Of a stretch of 64,000 bases of DNA, positions 34,993 through 43,494 are shown piece by piece. The position numbers and the translations under genes were made by a program. This DNA is from Caulobacter segnis (GTDB lineage Bacteria; Pseudomonadota; Alphaproteobacteria; Caulobacterales; Caulobacteraceae). The stretch is from the NCBI RefSeq assembly GCF_029543125.1, contig NZ_JARQWW010000001.1, forward strand, positions 620,001-684,000. The letters run 5' to 3'. The notes beneath the pieces are model-generated. The model did not search any database and was not told where the DNA came from. It saw nothing but the letters and a program-made list of their open reading frames with translations. Within the stretch, counting starts at the first letter, position 1. Every line of letters starts with the position of its first letter.

Positions 34993-36708
34993 TCATCGCC
35001 CCGACCCTTCGTCGCCAGAGGAAGTGGCGCCGCTCACGGCCCAGAAGCGCCTCGCGGCGCCGTGCCCGGCCAGCATTCGGCGGGCCGGGCCTTGGTCCGA
35101 AATCCTCCCCGCCCGCAGCAGGATGATCCGGTCGGCGGCCGAGGCCAGAGCTAATGAATGGGTCGCCATGATGATTGTCTCATGGCGCCGAAAACGCCTC
35201 ATCCAGGCGATCACCGCCGCTTCGGCGGCAGGGTTCAGGCCTGCGGTCGGCTCGTCGAGAACCCAAAAGCTGTGTTTGCGGCAGACCAGGCGAGCCAACA
35301 TGACGAGACGGCCCTGCCCTCCCGAAAGGTCGCCGCCCGACTTGCCCGTCGTGACCCCGAACTTCGCCGAAAGTTCCACCAGGGCCTCCATGCGACGATC
35401 ACAAAAAGACGGCGATGAGCCGAGCAGCATGTTGCGCCGCACGCCGATCCCGAACATGGCGTTGCGCTGAGGCAGGTACCCGCACCTCGCAATAAGATCG
35501 CGCGCATCGGTCGGACGTCCGTCCGTCAGAACGGCTCCCCCTGCAAGCCGAACCGATCCCGCCAGCACTCGGCACAAGGTCGATTTGCCCGAACCGCTCT
35601 CGCCGATCACGGCCACCCGCTCTCCCGGTGCGATCGCCAGATCAAGCCCTTCAAGACGGACGTTTCCGGCCTCATCTCTGACGACGCCGCCGATGATCGC
35701 CACAGCCGCCGGCTTGCGCGCCACGGGCGCGCATTGGCTTACAGGCCTTTGGGGAAAACCTTCGATATGCTGCAGATCGCTGAAGGCGTTTCGGACGTCG
35801 CGAAAGATGAAGCCGAATGCGCCCAGCGGCGCCAGGAGCTGCAGCACCGAGGCCTCGACGAGCACCATATCCCCGAGGGTCATTTTCCCGGCATGCACCT
35901 GGCGCACACAGTAGACGAGCGCAGCGGCGTGCGCGCACGCAGAAAGCAGCACCCACACTGCATTGAGCGATGAGGATCGGGTCTGAGCCCGGATCGCCCG
36001 GCCGGCGCGAACGGAGGAAAGCCGACCGATCCTCTGAATGGCCCAGCGTCTTGCTGAGACGCCTCGCACGGCGTCGGACTTATCGACGGCGTCGAAGAGA
36101 AACTGAGTAAATGCGGCGTCAGCGAGATTGAGGCGGCGGCGGGCGGCGACCGCCCTTTGCGTCACCACCACCGCAACGAAGCCGTAGAACCCCGCCACAA
36201 CCAGCATCAGCGCGCCCACCGCCGGATCAAGGACCCGCCAGATGATCACGCTGAGCATGACGCTCTCAATCATCAGCGGCGCCAAAGAGACGATCATGCT
36301 TTGGAAGATGAGCCCGACGGCCGCGCCGGCTCGCTCAATCGCTTTGATGACCCGGGGCGGAGCATCACCGACCGCCGCGTCGCCGTCTATCACGCGTGAA
36401 GCCGCCTCGCAGACCAAACACCGTCGAACAGCTTCAGCAAACGGTACGAGCGCCACCGATCGCACCATTCCCGCCAGACCCGCGCCGAGGCGTAAGGCCG
36501 GGTAGGCCGCACCCGCAGCCAGGAGCGGCGCAAGATCCGCCATCCTTCCCCCCGGACCTAAGGCGTCGACGAGCCGTTTGAGCTGAAGCGGCGCCGCTGA
36601 GGCCAGAACTGACGACGCCACAATCGCCGATGCGCCCAGCATGATCCGGGCTCGGTCTTTGATCGTCGCCGCACGCCATGCCGCAGCCGCAGCGCCGACG
36701 AGCATCAC
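34993..36708 (-). CDS. ABC exporter (permease-ATPase half-transporter), probable lasso peptide exporter
   Basis: A 571-residue type I ABC exporter half. About six membrane helices in residues 20-290, then an intact nucleotide-binding domain: Walker A GESGSGKST, signature LSGGQGRLV, Walker B FWVLDEPTAGLNP, and the H-loop ATHSLAL. In the lasso locus and overlapping the GntR gene by four bases, it is a good candidate for the D-type exporter/immunity pump; substrate is inferred. Most isopeptidase-type lasso clusters lack such a gene. Confidence 0.85.
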   Translation of the reverse strand: MMLVGAAAAAWRAATIKDRARIMLGASAIVASSVLASAAPLQLKRLVDALGPGGRMADLAPLLAAGAAYPALRLGAGLAGMVRSVALVPFAEAVRRCLVCEAASRVIDGDAAVGDAPPRVIKAIERAGAAVGLIFQSMIVSLAPLMIESVMLSVIIWRVLDPAVGALMLVVAGFYGFVAVVVTQRAVAARRRLNLADAAFTQFLFDAVDKSDAVRGVSARRWAIQRIGRLSSVRAGRAIRAQTRSSSLNAVWVLLSACAHAAALVYCVRQVHAGKMTLGDMVLVEASVLQLLAPLGAFGFIFRDVRNAFSDLQHIEGFPQRPVSQCAPVARKPAAVAIIGGVVRDEAGNVRLEGLDLAIAPGERVAVIGESGSGKSTLCRVLAGSVRLAGGAVLTDGRPTDARDLIARCGYLPQRNAMFGIGVRRNMLLGSSPSFCDRRMEALVELSAKFGVTTGKSGGDLSGGQGRLVMLARLVCRKHSFWVLDEPTAGLNPAAEAAVIAWMRRFRRHETIIMATHSLALASAADRIILLRAGRISDQGPARRMLAGHGAARRFWAVSGATSSGDEGSGR

Positions 36709-37340
36709 GGTGCGGCGCCGTCATTGTTGCGGCTCTCGCTCTTGATGGGTCCGGCCAAGGCGGCGCGTCGCTCGTGGAGATCGGCGATCGCGCGTTCAAG
36801 CTTGCGGGCGTCACCGGCCTGACAAAGGGCGTCGATCATCGCCAAATCGACCGCCGCGGTCTCCACGCATCGGTCTTCGGCCGTCGCTAAAAAGGCCAAC
36901 CGATCGGACAGGCGGTCGTAGAGATAGGTAAGGGCGTCGCTTCCGGCGCGACGGACAAGTTGCCGTAACTGAAACTCAAGCCGGTCCACGTTCGTAAGGT
37001 CGATGCGGGACTCTGACGGTAGGGAAAGAGCGGCGGGCCGCCCGTCATTAGGCGGCCAACGCGCAATCGCCAAACCCACGAGACGACCGCGAGTGCGGTA
37101 CAGATCGCTGATGTCTTCGGTGTCCGCCTGCGGCACGAAATAGCCGTCACCGGCTCGACCGTCGAGCAGGCCCTGGCCGGCCAGTTGCGCCAAGGCCTGG
37201 CGCACCGGCGTCGTGCTCAGGCGCAGCTCCTCCGCAAGTTCGGCGGCAGAGACACGTCCCCCCGACGGCAATGCTCCGCTGCGTACGCGACGGCGCACGG
37301 TCAGCAGCACACGCTCGAACTTTTCCTTGGCTTTTCCCAT
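36705..37340 (-). CDS. GntR-family transcriptional regulator
   Basis: A 211-residue regulator: N-terminal winged helix (RRRVRSGALPSGGRVSAAELAEELRLSTTPVRQALAQLAGQ is the GntR helix-turn-helix area, residues 13-55) and an all-helical FCD-like C-terminal domain. Start at ATG 37338-37340 with GGAG before it; the open frame continues to 37610 but runs through the repeated upstream sites. First gene of the exporter/receptor series and probably autoregulated. Confidence 0.87.
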   Translation of the reverse strand: MGKAKEKFERVLLTVRRRVRSGALPSGGRVSAAELAEELRLSTTPVRQALAQLAGQGLLDGRAGDGYFVPQADTEDISDLYRTRGRLVGLAIARWPPNDGRPAALSLPSESRIDLTNVDRLEFQLRQLVRRAGSDALTYLYDRLSDRLAFLATAEDRCVETAAVDLAMIDALCQAGDARKLERAIADLHERRAALAGPIKSESRNNDGAAP

Positions 37341-37443
37341 GGACGGCTCCTGCATCCATCGCGCGCCATACGGGGCCCGCATGCAAGTTCGAGCGCCTGG
37401 TTCCGGGGCATTCGCTGCCATGCGGAGAGCGTTCAGTGCGGAC

Positions 37444-37502
37444 TGCACCTCGCAGGTGCAAATTCGCACGACGAAGGTGCGGATGCGGATCTCTGAGGTG
37501 CA
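37444..37502. promoter_or_regulatory. Array of AGGTGCA sites upstream of the GntR gene
   Basis: Three AGGTGC[AG] copies on the plus strand at 37454, 37475 and 37496, spaced exactly 21 bases (two helical turns), and an inverted TGCACCT at 37444-37450 making TGCACCT-CGC-AGGTGCA. They lie about 105-160 bases before the GntR start. The rest of the 37341-37653 gap holds no gene that I can support; the promoters of the divergent GntR and XRE genes must be here. Confidence 0.6.
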
Positions 37503-37653
37503 GTTGTGCACGGCTGAAGAGAGGCGGTCGCCGCAACGTTCAGCAGTCAGACCTGCGCAAGCCCCTAAAGGATACGGCCGACTGTTTGCGAGTTGCGCGG
37601 GGCGCGGCACTCGCTAATGGATTCAATCGTGAGTAGAGGATTGTTTGTGAACG

Positions 37654-38166
37654 ATGGACGCAGAGGCGCTTATTGAATCCGCTCACAACAGAAGGTCTAA
37701 TCTTGCTCAAATCATTCGAACACTGAGGCTCGCCGCTAACCTCAGCGTGACGGAGACCGCCCGCCGGATGGGCGTGACGCGCCGCGTGTATCAAACGTTC
37801 GAAAAGGGCGACTCAGCCGTCGATATCGGCCTAGTTTACCGGTTCGGCGAGGCCGTCGGTGCCGACCCTGCCGGGATCATCGTTTCGTTACTTATCGGCG
37901 ATGCACGATTTGCTTACAGGGTCGCCGAAAACAAGGTGATGTTGATGGCCATCTTGGCCATCGAGGAGTGGAACCGAAAATTCGGTGACGACTTGGAGTT
38001 GGCAAATCCGAACGAGTTTTACTCCATCCTCTCCGTCGCCTTAGGCAAGATGATCGAGAACGCTCGGTCTCGAGAGACCGTCGGCGAGATGGTTCTCCAG
38101 CAGCGTTTTCCAAGATTGTCTTTTTCGCTCTTCAATCGGTTTCGCAAAGAAAGCCGCGAGCGTTAG
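37654..38166 (+). CDS. XRE-family helix-turn-helix regulator
   Basis: A 170-residue protein with an N-terminal helix-turn-helix (LAQIIRTLRLAANLSVTETARRMGVTRRVYQTFEKG is its core, residues 17-52) and a helical C-terminal half of unknown type that may bind a ligand or dimerise. It is divergent from the GntR gene across a 313-base regulatory gap. No effect on the lasso locus can be shown from sequence. The following 38167-38461 contains no convincing gene. Confidence 0.8.
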   Translation: MDAEALIESAHNRRSNLAQIIRTLRLAANLSVTETARRMGVTRRVYQTFEKGDSAVDIGLVYRFGEAVGADPAGIIVSLLIGDARFAYRVAENKVMLMAILAIEEWNRKFGDDLELANPNEFYSILSVALGKMIENARSRETVGEMVLQQRFPRLSFSLFNRFRKESRER

Positions 38167-38461
38167 GCGAACTCGGGCCGCCCGTATCTTCCCGAGGAAC
38201 GCCGTCGCCAAAGCGCAACGTTCAAAGACGAGACGAAGAAGCGGAGCGTTGGCTGGAGCAGAACATCGGCATGATGTTCGTCGCCAAGCCGGACCGCGAA
38301 GACGGTTGCGGGAAACGCGTCCCACACGTCGGTGACGCAGCGCGCCCTTCTCGCCCATTCGCGACGCGGCCCGCACTTGACCAGGCTGAGCAATCTCGCC
38401 GGCCGCCGTGCAGTTACTCGAAGGCGAGCGCTATGAGGAGGCTGCGTCAGGCCCCTGCGGC

Positions 38462-39187
38462 TCAGCGGCAGATGCGCCCCTCGCCAAGTTCGAGATGGAG
38501 ATGGTCGGCGTGAGCGAGGTTGTAATCAGGCGATAGCGTCGTCTGAAAGACCTGGCAGGCGCCGTCGCGAATCCGCCTCAGGAACCGACCTTCGGCGGCG
38601 GCGCCGTCGGACCAGTGCGCCTTCACACTGATCCGTCGCCCGTCACTGAGGCGTACGCCTGCGATATCCATCGCAGATGCGCGAGCGTGAGCGCTCGGTC
38701 GCGCGCCGGGTGTATTGTTGACCGGCCGGCACGCGTAGACGCCCAGATGGTCGATCTGGGTCACGCGCGCGCCGAAGATTTCAAGAGCGGCGGCGTCGAC
38801 GGCCTGGCGACGCCAAAGCGAGACCGCCGCCGCCAGCGGGCAAGTCATCATCGGCCGTGGCGGGGCGTAGCGGACCCCATCATTTTGCAGCGTGCCCGCT
38901 GCGATGACCCGGCAGGTCTCCGACTGGATCTGGTCGGCGACCGGTCGAAACGGCACCGCCGCCGCGGCCAACCATGCCTGGCATGAGGCGCTCTCCGACG
39001 TCGCGTAAGCCAGTCTGGCTCGCGAGGAGCCGTCGAGCGGCTCGGTGATTGCAATTGGACGACGGTCAAGACCGGGTCGAACGGTCGAGGTGCAGCCGCC
39101 GAGGGCCGCGATGATGAGCGCGGGCGCAATCACGGCCACGCGCAGGGCCGCCTTTTCCAATGGAAGAGCTGTCGGTCTTTCACGCAC
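38462..39187 (-). CDS. Extensin-like C-domain lipoprotein
   Basis: A 241-residue protein from a GTG at 39185-39187 behind GGAGG; a lipobox (LGGC) follows a hydrophobic leader. The mature part carries the bacterial extensin-like domain: ARLAYATSESASCQAW, MTCPLAAAVSLWRRQAV, a central DHLGVYACRPVNN, and C-terminal HADHLHLELGEGRICR, with paired cysteines and histidines typical of this cell-envelope family related to D,D-peptidase-like folds. The open frame extends to 39376 but would put the leader 80 residues inside. Confidence 0.82.
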   Translation of the reverse strand: MRERPTALPLEKAALRVAVIAPALIIAALGGCTSTVRPGLDRRPIAITEPLDGSSRARLAYATSESASCQAWLAAAAVPFRPVADQIQSETCRVIAAGTLQNDGVRYAPPRPMMTCPLAAAVSLWRRQAVDAAALEIFGARVTQIDHLGVYACRPVNNTPGARPSAHARASAMDIAGVRLSDGRRISVKAHWSDGAAAEGRFLRRIRDGACQVFQTTLSPDYNLAHADHLHLELGEGRICR

Positions 39188-39393
39188 TGCTGCTTGCCTC
39201 CATGCCAGCCAACGGCCGGCGAGATCTGTCGATCCCGAGACGGCGGGGCCTAAGGCTCCAGCCGTTCGCGAGCGGGCCGACCTATGGAAAACCCGATCAG
39301 CCATCTGCCTGACCCAACCAAAAGGAACCTTCACCATGTTCTTGCATTTGCCACTCCGGTTTCCGGCGAACGCCATTCTCGAAGGGGCTCTGA

Positions 39394-39621
39394 ATGGTTG
39401 AATATGAGTATCGCGGCTACGCGATCAGCCTCCAGCATGGGTGCCTGGCTCTGCTGGCCAGCGCCACCTGCCTGCGCACGGGCGCGCCGCTTCCTCGTCT
39501 GGTCACCGCGACATTTGCGGAAGGCGTCGAGGTGCTGATGCGCCGGATCAAGATTGCGGTGAACGAGGAGTTGAGAAGCAACCCGACCGGTGAGCGTCAG
39601 GCGCCGCCCAAAGCTGCCTGA
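39394..39621 (+). CDS. Small hypothetical protein
   Basis: A 75-residue frame, MVEYEYRGYAISLQHG at the start and a basic helical end. I do not recognise it. It stands divergent from the extensin gene and before the exonuclease gene; coding status is moderately supported by composition only. Confidence 0.45.
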   Translation: MVEYEYRGYAISLQHGCLALLASATCLRTGAPLPRLVTATFAEGVEVLMRRIKIAVNEELRSNPTGERQAPPKAA

Positions 39622-39732
39622 GGCTCCGGATCCGGGGATTCCTTCGCCGAACGGGCCTCTCGAAAGCCGGACGCCTGCATCCTATCTGAACGCCAAGAGG
39701 TCACACCGGACCTGAAGCAAAGCCTGGCCGTC

Positions 39733-40476
39733 TTGCGCCGCATCCGCACCATCGATCTGGAGACCGCCGGCAATGGCCCGCACGACGTGTGCGAGATCGG
39801 CTGGCAGGATGTCGAACAAGGAGGCGATGGCGTCTGGGTGGTCAGCGAAAGCAGAGGCTCGCTCCTGGTCAATCCCGGCCGCCCGATCTCGCCCGAGACG
39901 ATGGCGGTTCATCACATCCTGGACGAACACGTCGCCGCAGCTCCCTTCTGGAAGACGGTGGCGGGATCGGTGCTGCGGCCGCCAGGCGGCGTCCTGGCGC
40001 TCGCCGCCCACCGGGCCGCCTTCGAGCAGAAGTTCTGCAGGCCGCGGTTCACCGGCGCGGTCGACTGGATCTGCACTTGGAAATGCGCCCTGCGTGTCTG
40101 GCCGCATCTGCCGGGCTTCTCCAATCAGCGCCTGCGCTATGGGCGGATGCCGCGAGGTCTTGTCCATGAGCTGGGCCTGCCGGCGCATCGCGCCTTGCCC
40201 GACGCCTATGTCACCGCCCATCACCTGCGTGACTTGCTGAACGCCTCTTCGGTGGAGCAGTTGATCGCCTGGAGCCGTGAGCCGGGCCTGCTGCCCCGCG
40301 TCCCCTCCGGCCCTGATCGCGGCAAGGCCTTCTGCGACCTGCCGAACGACCGCCTGCTCATCCTTGCCCGGGACCGCGACTTGGATGTGCGGTTCTCAGC
40401 GCAAACCGAGCTTCACCGGCGTGGCGATCAAGCTGAGCCCCCGCAGGCGCCGCCGGCTCAGCAGACCCTTCTCTAG
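39733..40476 (+). CDS. DEDD-type 3'-5' exonuclease (DnaQ-like)
   Basis: A 247-residue protein with the exonuclease motifs TIDLETAG (Exo I, D and E), LAAHRAAFEQKF (Exo II area) and ALPDAYVTAHHL (Exo III, with H and D). It fits the RNase T/epsilon fold and would trim DNA or RNA 3' ends. The C-terminal third adds a segment with PNDRLLILARDRDLDVR. Start is uncertain: the frame opens at TTG 39733 with no clear ribosome site. Confidence 0.8.
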   Translation: MRRIRTIDLETAGNGPHDVCEIGWQDVEQGGDGVWVVSESRGSLLVNPGRPISPETMAVHHILDEHVAAAPFWKTVAGSVLRPPGGVLALAAHRAAFEQKFCRPRFTGAVDWICTWKCALRVWPHLPGFSNQRLRYGRMPRGLVHELGLPAHRALPDAYVTAHHLRDLLNASSVEQLIAWSREPGLLPRVPSGPDRGKAFCDLPNDRLLILARDRDLDVRFSAQTELHRRGDQAEPPQAPPAQQTLL

Positions 40477-40639
40477 GAGGTTGTTTACGCCGTTCGAATG
40501 AGCCGGAGCCCATCAGCTGCAATGCCCCATCGCAATGGGCCACGCCGCGAGGAACGATTTTCCTGCGTCGATCCTTTCGTCCGGAGCGCGGACCGACAAA
40601 GTCCTGCGTCGACCCCAGCTGTTGTGGTGCGCGACCCTC

Positions 40640-40900
40640 GTGACGGATGTGACGGATCTGGAGGATGAGGCCGACGCGCTGCTGTCGCGGATCATGATGA
40701 TCCGTGACGACCTTGATGCAGGTCGGCTGACCGCGTTTCAGGTGCAGGTCTACCGCGAGCTTGGGCGTCAGGTGGAGCGCGTCACGCGCGACATGGACGC
40801 CGCTGCAGACGCCGAGGCCGCAGACGCGCTCTGGCGTCAGGGCGCCGATCTCATCCATGCGTTCCTGGACGAGCACTTTCCGGACCCGACCTGCCACTGA
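40640..40900 (+). CDS. Small acidic helical protein, unknown
   Basis: An 86-residue helical frame from GTG 40640 (or 40649), LEDEADALLSRIMMIRDDLDAG and a C-terminal WRQGADLIHAFLDEHFPD. The frame is open upstream to 40535 but that part looks non-coding. A decayed copy of its 3' end lies at 49428-49530, showing the sequence has been duplicated in this region. Function unknown. Confidence 0.55.
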   Translation: MTDVTDLEDEADALLSRIMMIRDDLDAGRLTAFQVQVYRELGRQVERVTRDMDAAADAEAADALWRQGADLIHAFLDEHFPDPTCH

Positions 40901-40987
40901 GGCTGAAGGGCGAAGGGCTGGCGCCGTGCGCCATCACGCGCCTGCGGCGCGGTCATTCGAAGGCCGCTTTCGAGATCGCCGCCGTCG

Positions 40988-42427
40988 TCAGTTCATTTCA
41001 TCAAGGCCCAGGGCGGTCCAATCCACCGTCGCCGCAGCCAGATCGGCGCGAGCCGCCGCGATACGGGTCTGAGCTTCGATCAGTCGCACCGCGGCATCGG
41101 TGGCGGTCTCTTCACGCTGATTGACGAGGAAGAAATCGCTGGAGCCGAGCTGGAAGCGACGCCGCTCCGCCGCAGCCAGGCGGTCGGCCAGATCGCGCTC
41201 CTGCTCGGCTGTGGCGGCGAGCCGTTCGGCGGCGTTCAATGCGATCGAGACTCCTTCGACTTCGATCGTGATCTGATCGCGCAGCAATCGTGCGCGGGCC
41301 TCCAGAGCGTCGATCTCCGCGCGGGCCTCAGCAAGCTTGCCTTTGGCGGCGCGGTTTTGAAGCGGGACGGCGAACCGAAAGCCGATCGCCGCCTCCGCGG
41401 GTGTGCGGCTGGCGCCGCCGCGACCTTCGTCGCCCACGTCCTTGCCAAACTCCGCGCGCAGATCGAAGCGCGGCTTCAGGTTGTTCTCTGCGAGGGCGAG
41501 CTTTGCCGTGGACTGGTCGATCCGCTCCAGGAGGCTTTGCAGATCGGGCCGTTCCGATGCGTTGATGCGATGTGCGGGCGAAGCGTCCACGGCCAGCGCC
41601 GACAAAGCCCGGGGCAGGCTCGTCTCGTCGACAATCCTCGGCTGGCCCGCCGCGTCGCGGTAGTAGAGCGACAGGGCGTTGGAGGCGGTGCGAAAATCGC
41701 CTTCGGCGCGCACGACCAGGGCTTGGCGGCGAACCCGGTTTTGCTCGTTTTCGGTGATCAGGATGTCGGGCCTCGCCCCCAGCGCCACCTGACGCTCGAT
41801 GGCTCCGCGGCGGCTGTCGGCGAGCTCGACAAGCTCACGATAGGCCCGCAGCCTCCAGCCCGCCGCCACCCAGGTCTGATAAGCCTTTACGGCGCGCGTC
41901 TGGACGCCCACCGCCACGGCGAGCCGTTCAAATCGGGCGATGTCGATATCAGACGCCGCCAAGGTGCGCTGGGTGCGCCGCTCATCGATGAGCCGATCGC
42001 GCAACATCGAGTAGAGCACCCCGATCTTGGCCTCGCCCAGTTCGTTGGTGTAGACCTCGTCCTCATAGATCGGGAACGCGCCCCGCGAGACGCGGTAGGC
42101 GCCGTATGCGTAGCCGCCGTTCGTGGTGAAGGGCCGGGTGGCCCGCGCCTCCACCACGTCCCCGTCGTAGTAGCCGAGCATGCGCGATCGCCCCTCGACG
42201 CCAAAGACGGTGTCAAACGCGCCTTGCGCGCTCAAGGCGCGTCCCTGCGCCTGACGCTCACGCGCCAGCTGCTCGATGATCTGAGGAGAAGCGCGGGCCG
42301 AAGAGCGCAGGACCTCCGCCAGCGTCAACGGCTCTGCCGCCGCACTTACCGCCGCCGGCGCAAGGATCGGTTGTGCGCCCTGCGCTGGCGCCGCCAGCAG
42401 CAGGATCATGGCGAGTGTCGCGGTCAC
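40988..42427 (-). CDS. TolC-family outer-membrane efflux/secretion protein
   Basis: A 479-residue protein, GTG start overlapping the HlyD stop (GTGA), with a signal peptide (LAMILLLAAPAQGA). Two TolC repeats are visible: LTLAEVLRSSARASPQI at the start, long coiled-coil helices with ARAEIDALEARARLLRDQI and a second set ending AQTRIAAARADLAAAT. It would form the outer-membrane duct of a tripartite transporter with the two upstream genes. Confidence 0.88.
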   Translation of the reverse strand: MTATLAMILLLAAPAQGAQPILAPAAVSAAAEPLTLAEVLRSSARASPQIIEQLARERQAQGRALSAQGAFDTVFGVEGRSRMLGYYDGDVVEARATRPFTTNGGYAYGAYRVSRGAFPIYEDEVYTNELGEAKIGVLYSMLRDRLIDERRTQRTLAASDIDIARFERLAVAVGVQTRAVKAYQTWVAAGWRLRAYRELVELADSRRGAIERQVALGARPDILITENEQNRVRRQALVVRAEGDFRTASNALSLYYRDAAGQPRIVDETSLPRALSALAVDASPAHRINASERPDLQSLLERIDQSTAKLALAENNLKPRFDLRAEFGKDVGDEGRGGASRTPAEAAIGFRFAVPLQNRAAKGKLAEARAEIDALEARARLLRDQITIEVEGVSIALNAAERLAATAEQERDLADRLAAAERRRFQLGSSDFFLVNQREETATDAAVRLIEAQTRIAAARADLAAATVDWTALGLDEMN

Positions 42428-43494
42428 TTGGCTTGGGCCGAGGTGTTGGCCGCCGCCTTGTCGATCGCAACGGAGGTCGCGGTGGGCCCGCCGGGACCAA
42501 AGTCCAAGGGAAAGTCGTTCAGCTGGCGCCAGAGCTCGTAGCCGACCGTGACGGTGCGGCCCTGCACCCAACCTCGAACCTTGCCGCCCAGTCTGACGAA
42601 CCGCTGGTCGGGCCAGGGCGCCTTGGCCGGCGCCGGCTCCACCAGCACGCGAAAGAGGCCTGACGGGGAGGCTGTCGGATCGATGGCGCGCACCTGCCCG
42701 TCAAACAGCCCCTGAGCGATCACGGGCCAGCCGCTGAACTGGATCGCCGGCCAACCTTCGAATTCGAGACGGACCGGCCCGGACACCTGGACGAGCGGCA
42801 GGTCGCGGCCATCGATGTAGAGCTCCACGACCCGCTCGGTGCGCTCAGGAGCGACAACGGCAAGCACGGTTCCTGCAGACACCAGGCCGCCGCCGGCGGC
42901 GGCGTTGAGGTTCTGGATGCGGCCGGTGCGCGGCGCAGTCACAAGCTGCGCGGACTGGCGATTGAGCTGCACGTCGATGCGGTTGAGCTTGGCGCGCGAC
43001 TCCGCCAGCTTGGCCTCGGCGTCGGCGACCTTGATCTGAGCCTGCTCAAAATCCCTTCGCGCGGCCAGCCCTTCTGCAAGTAGCTGGCGTGTGCGCCCGA
43101 CATCGATGGAGGCGACCGAGCGCGCCTGTTGCACGGCGGCGATTTCGGCAAGCACCTGCTCGCGCTCCTGCGCCAGCCTGCTGAGGAGGTCGGGATCCAG
43201 ATCGACGATCTGCGCGATCGGATCGCCCGCCTCCACGTGCTGGCCGTCGCGGACGAACCAGCGCTCGACCCGCCCGCTGACCAGAGCCGACACTTCTTGG
43301 GCCCTGTCGCCGGGATCGGTCGTGGCGACCTGTCCGCGTCCTTGGGCGGTCTGCATCCAGGGCACGAAGAGCAGCACGGCGACAGACAGAGCGACACCGA
43401 CGATGATCATCCAGCCGATGGCCGCAAGCACTTTGGGCGGCTTCAGCTGCGACAGGGTCTTGAAGTGCGCCAGATGTTCAGGACGGTAGGGCAT
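42424..43494 (-). CDS. HlyD-family membrane fusion protein
   Basis: A 356-residue periplasmic adaptor. One N-terminal membrane helix (AIGWMIIVGVALSVAVLLFV), biotinyl-lipoyl halves (SALVSGRVERWFVRDGQHV, APRTGRIQNLNAAAGG) flanking a long coiled-coil, then a beta-barrel. It bridges an inner-membrane ABC protein to TolC. Start at ATG 43492-43494, 17 bases inside the ABC gene's end; upstream open frame to 43569 is that gene's shadow. Confidence 0.9.
   Translation of the reverse strand: MPYRPEHLAHFKTLSQLKPPKVLAAIGWMIIVGVALSVAVLLFVPWMQTAQGRGQVATTDPGDRAQEVSALVSGRVERWFVRDGQHVEAGDPIAQIVDLDPDLLSRLAQEREQVLAEIAAVQQARSVASIDVGRTRQLLAEGLAARRDFEQAQIKVADAEAKLAESRAKLNRIDVQLNRQSAQLVTAPRTGRIQNLNAAAGGGLVSAGTVLAVVAPERTERVVELYIDGRDLPLVQVSGPVRLEFEGWPAIQFSGWPVIAQGLFDGQVRAIDPTASPSGLFRVLVEPAPAKAPWPDQRFVRLGGKVRGWVQGRTVTVGYELWRQLNDFPLDFGPGGPTATSVAIDKAAANTSAQAK

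Noticed and set aside
34993-36708. ABC gene as another degenerate ATPase like that at 43478
   Set aside because: Its Walker A, signature, Walker B and H-loop are all intact.
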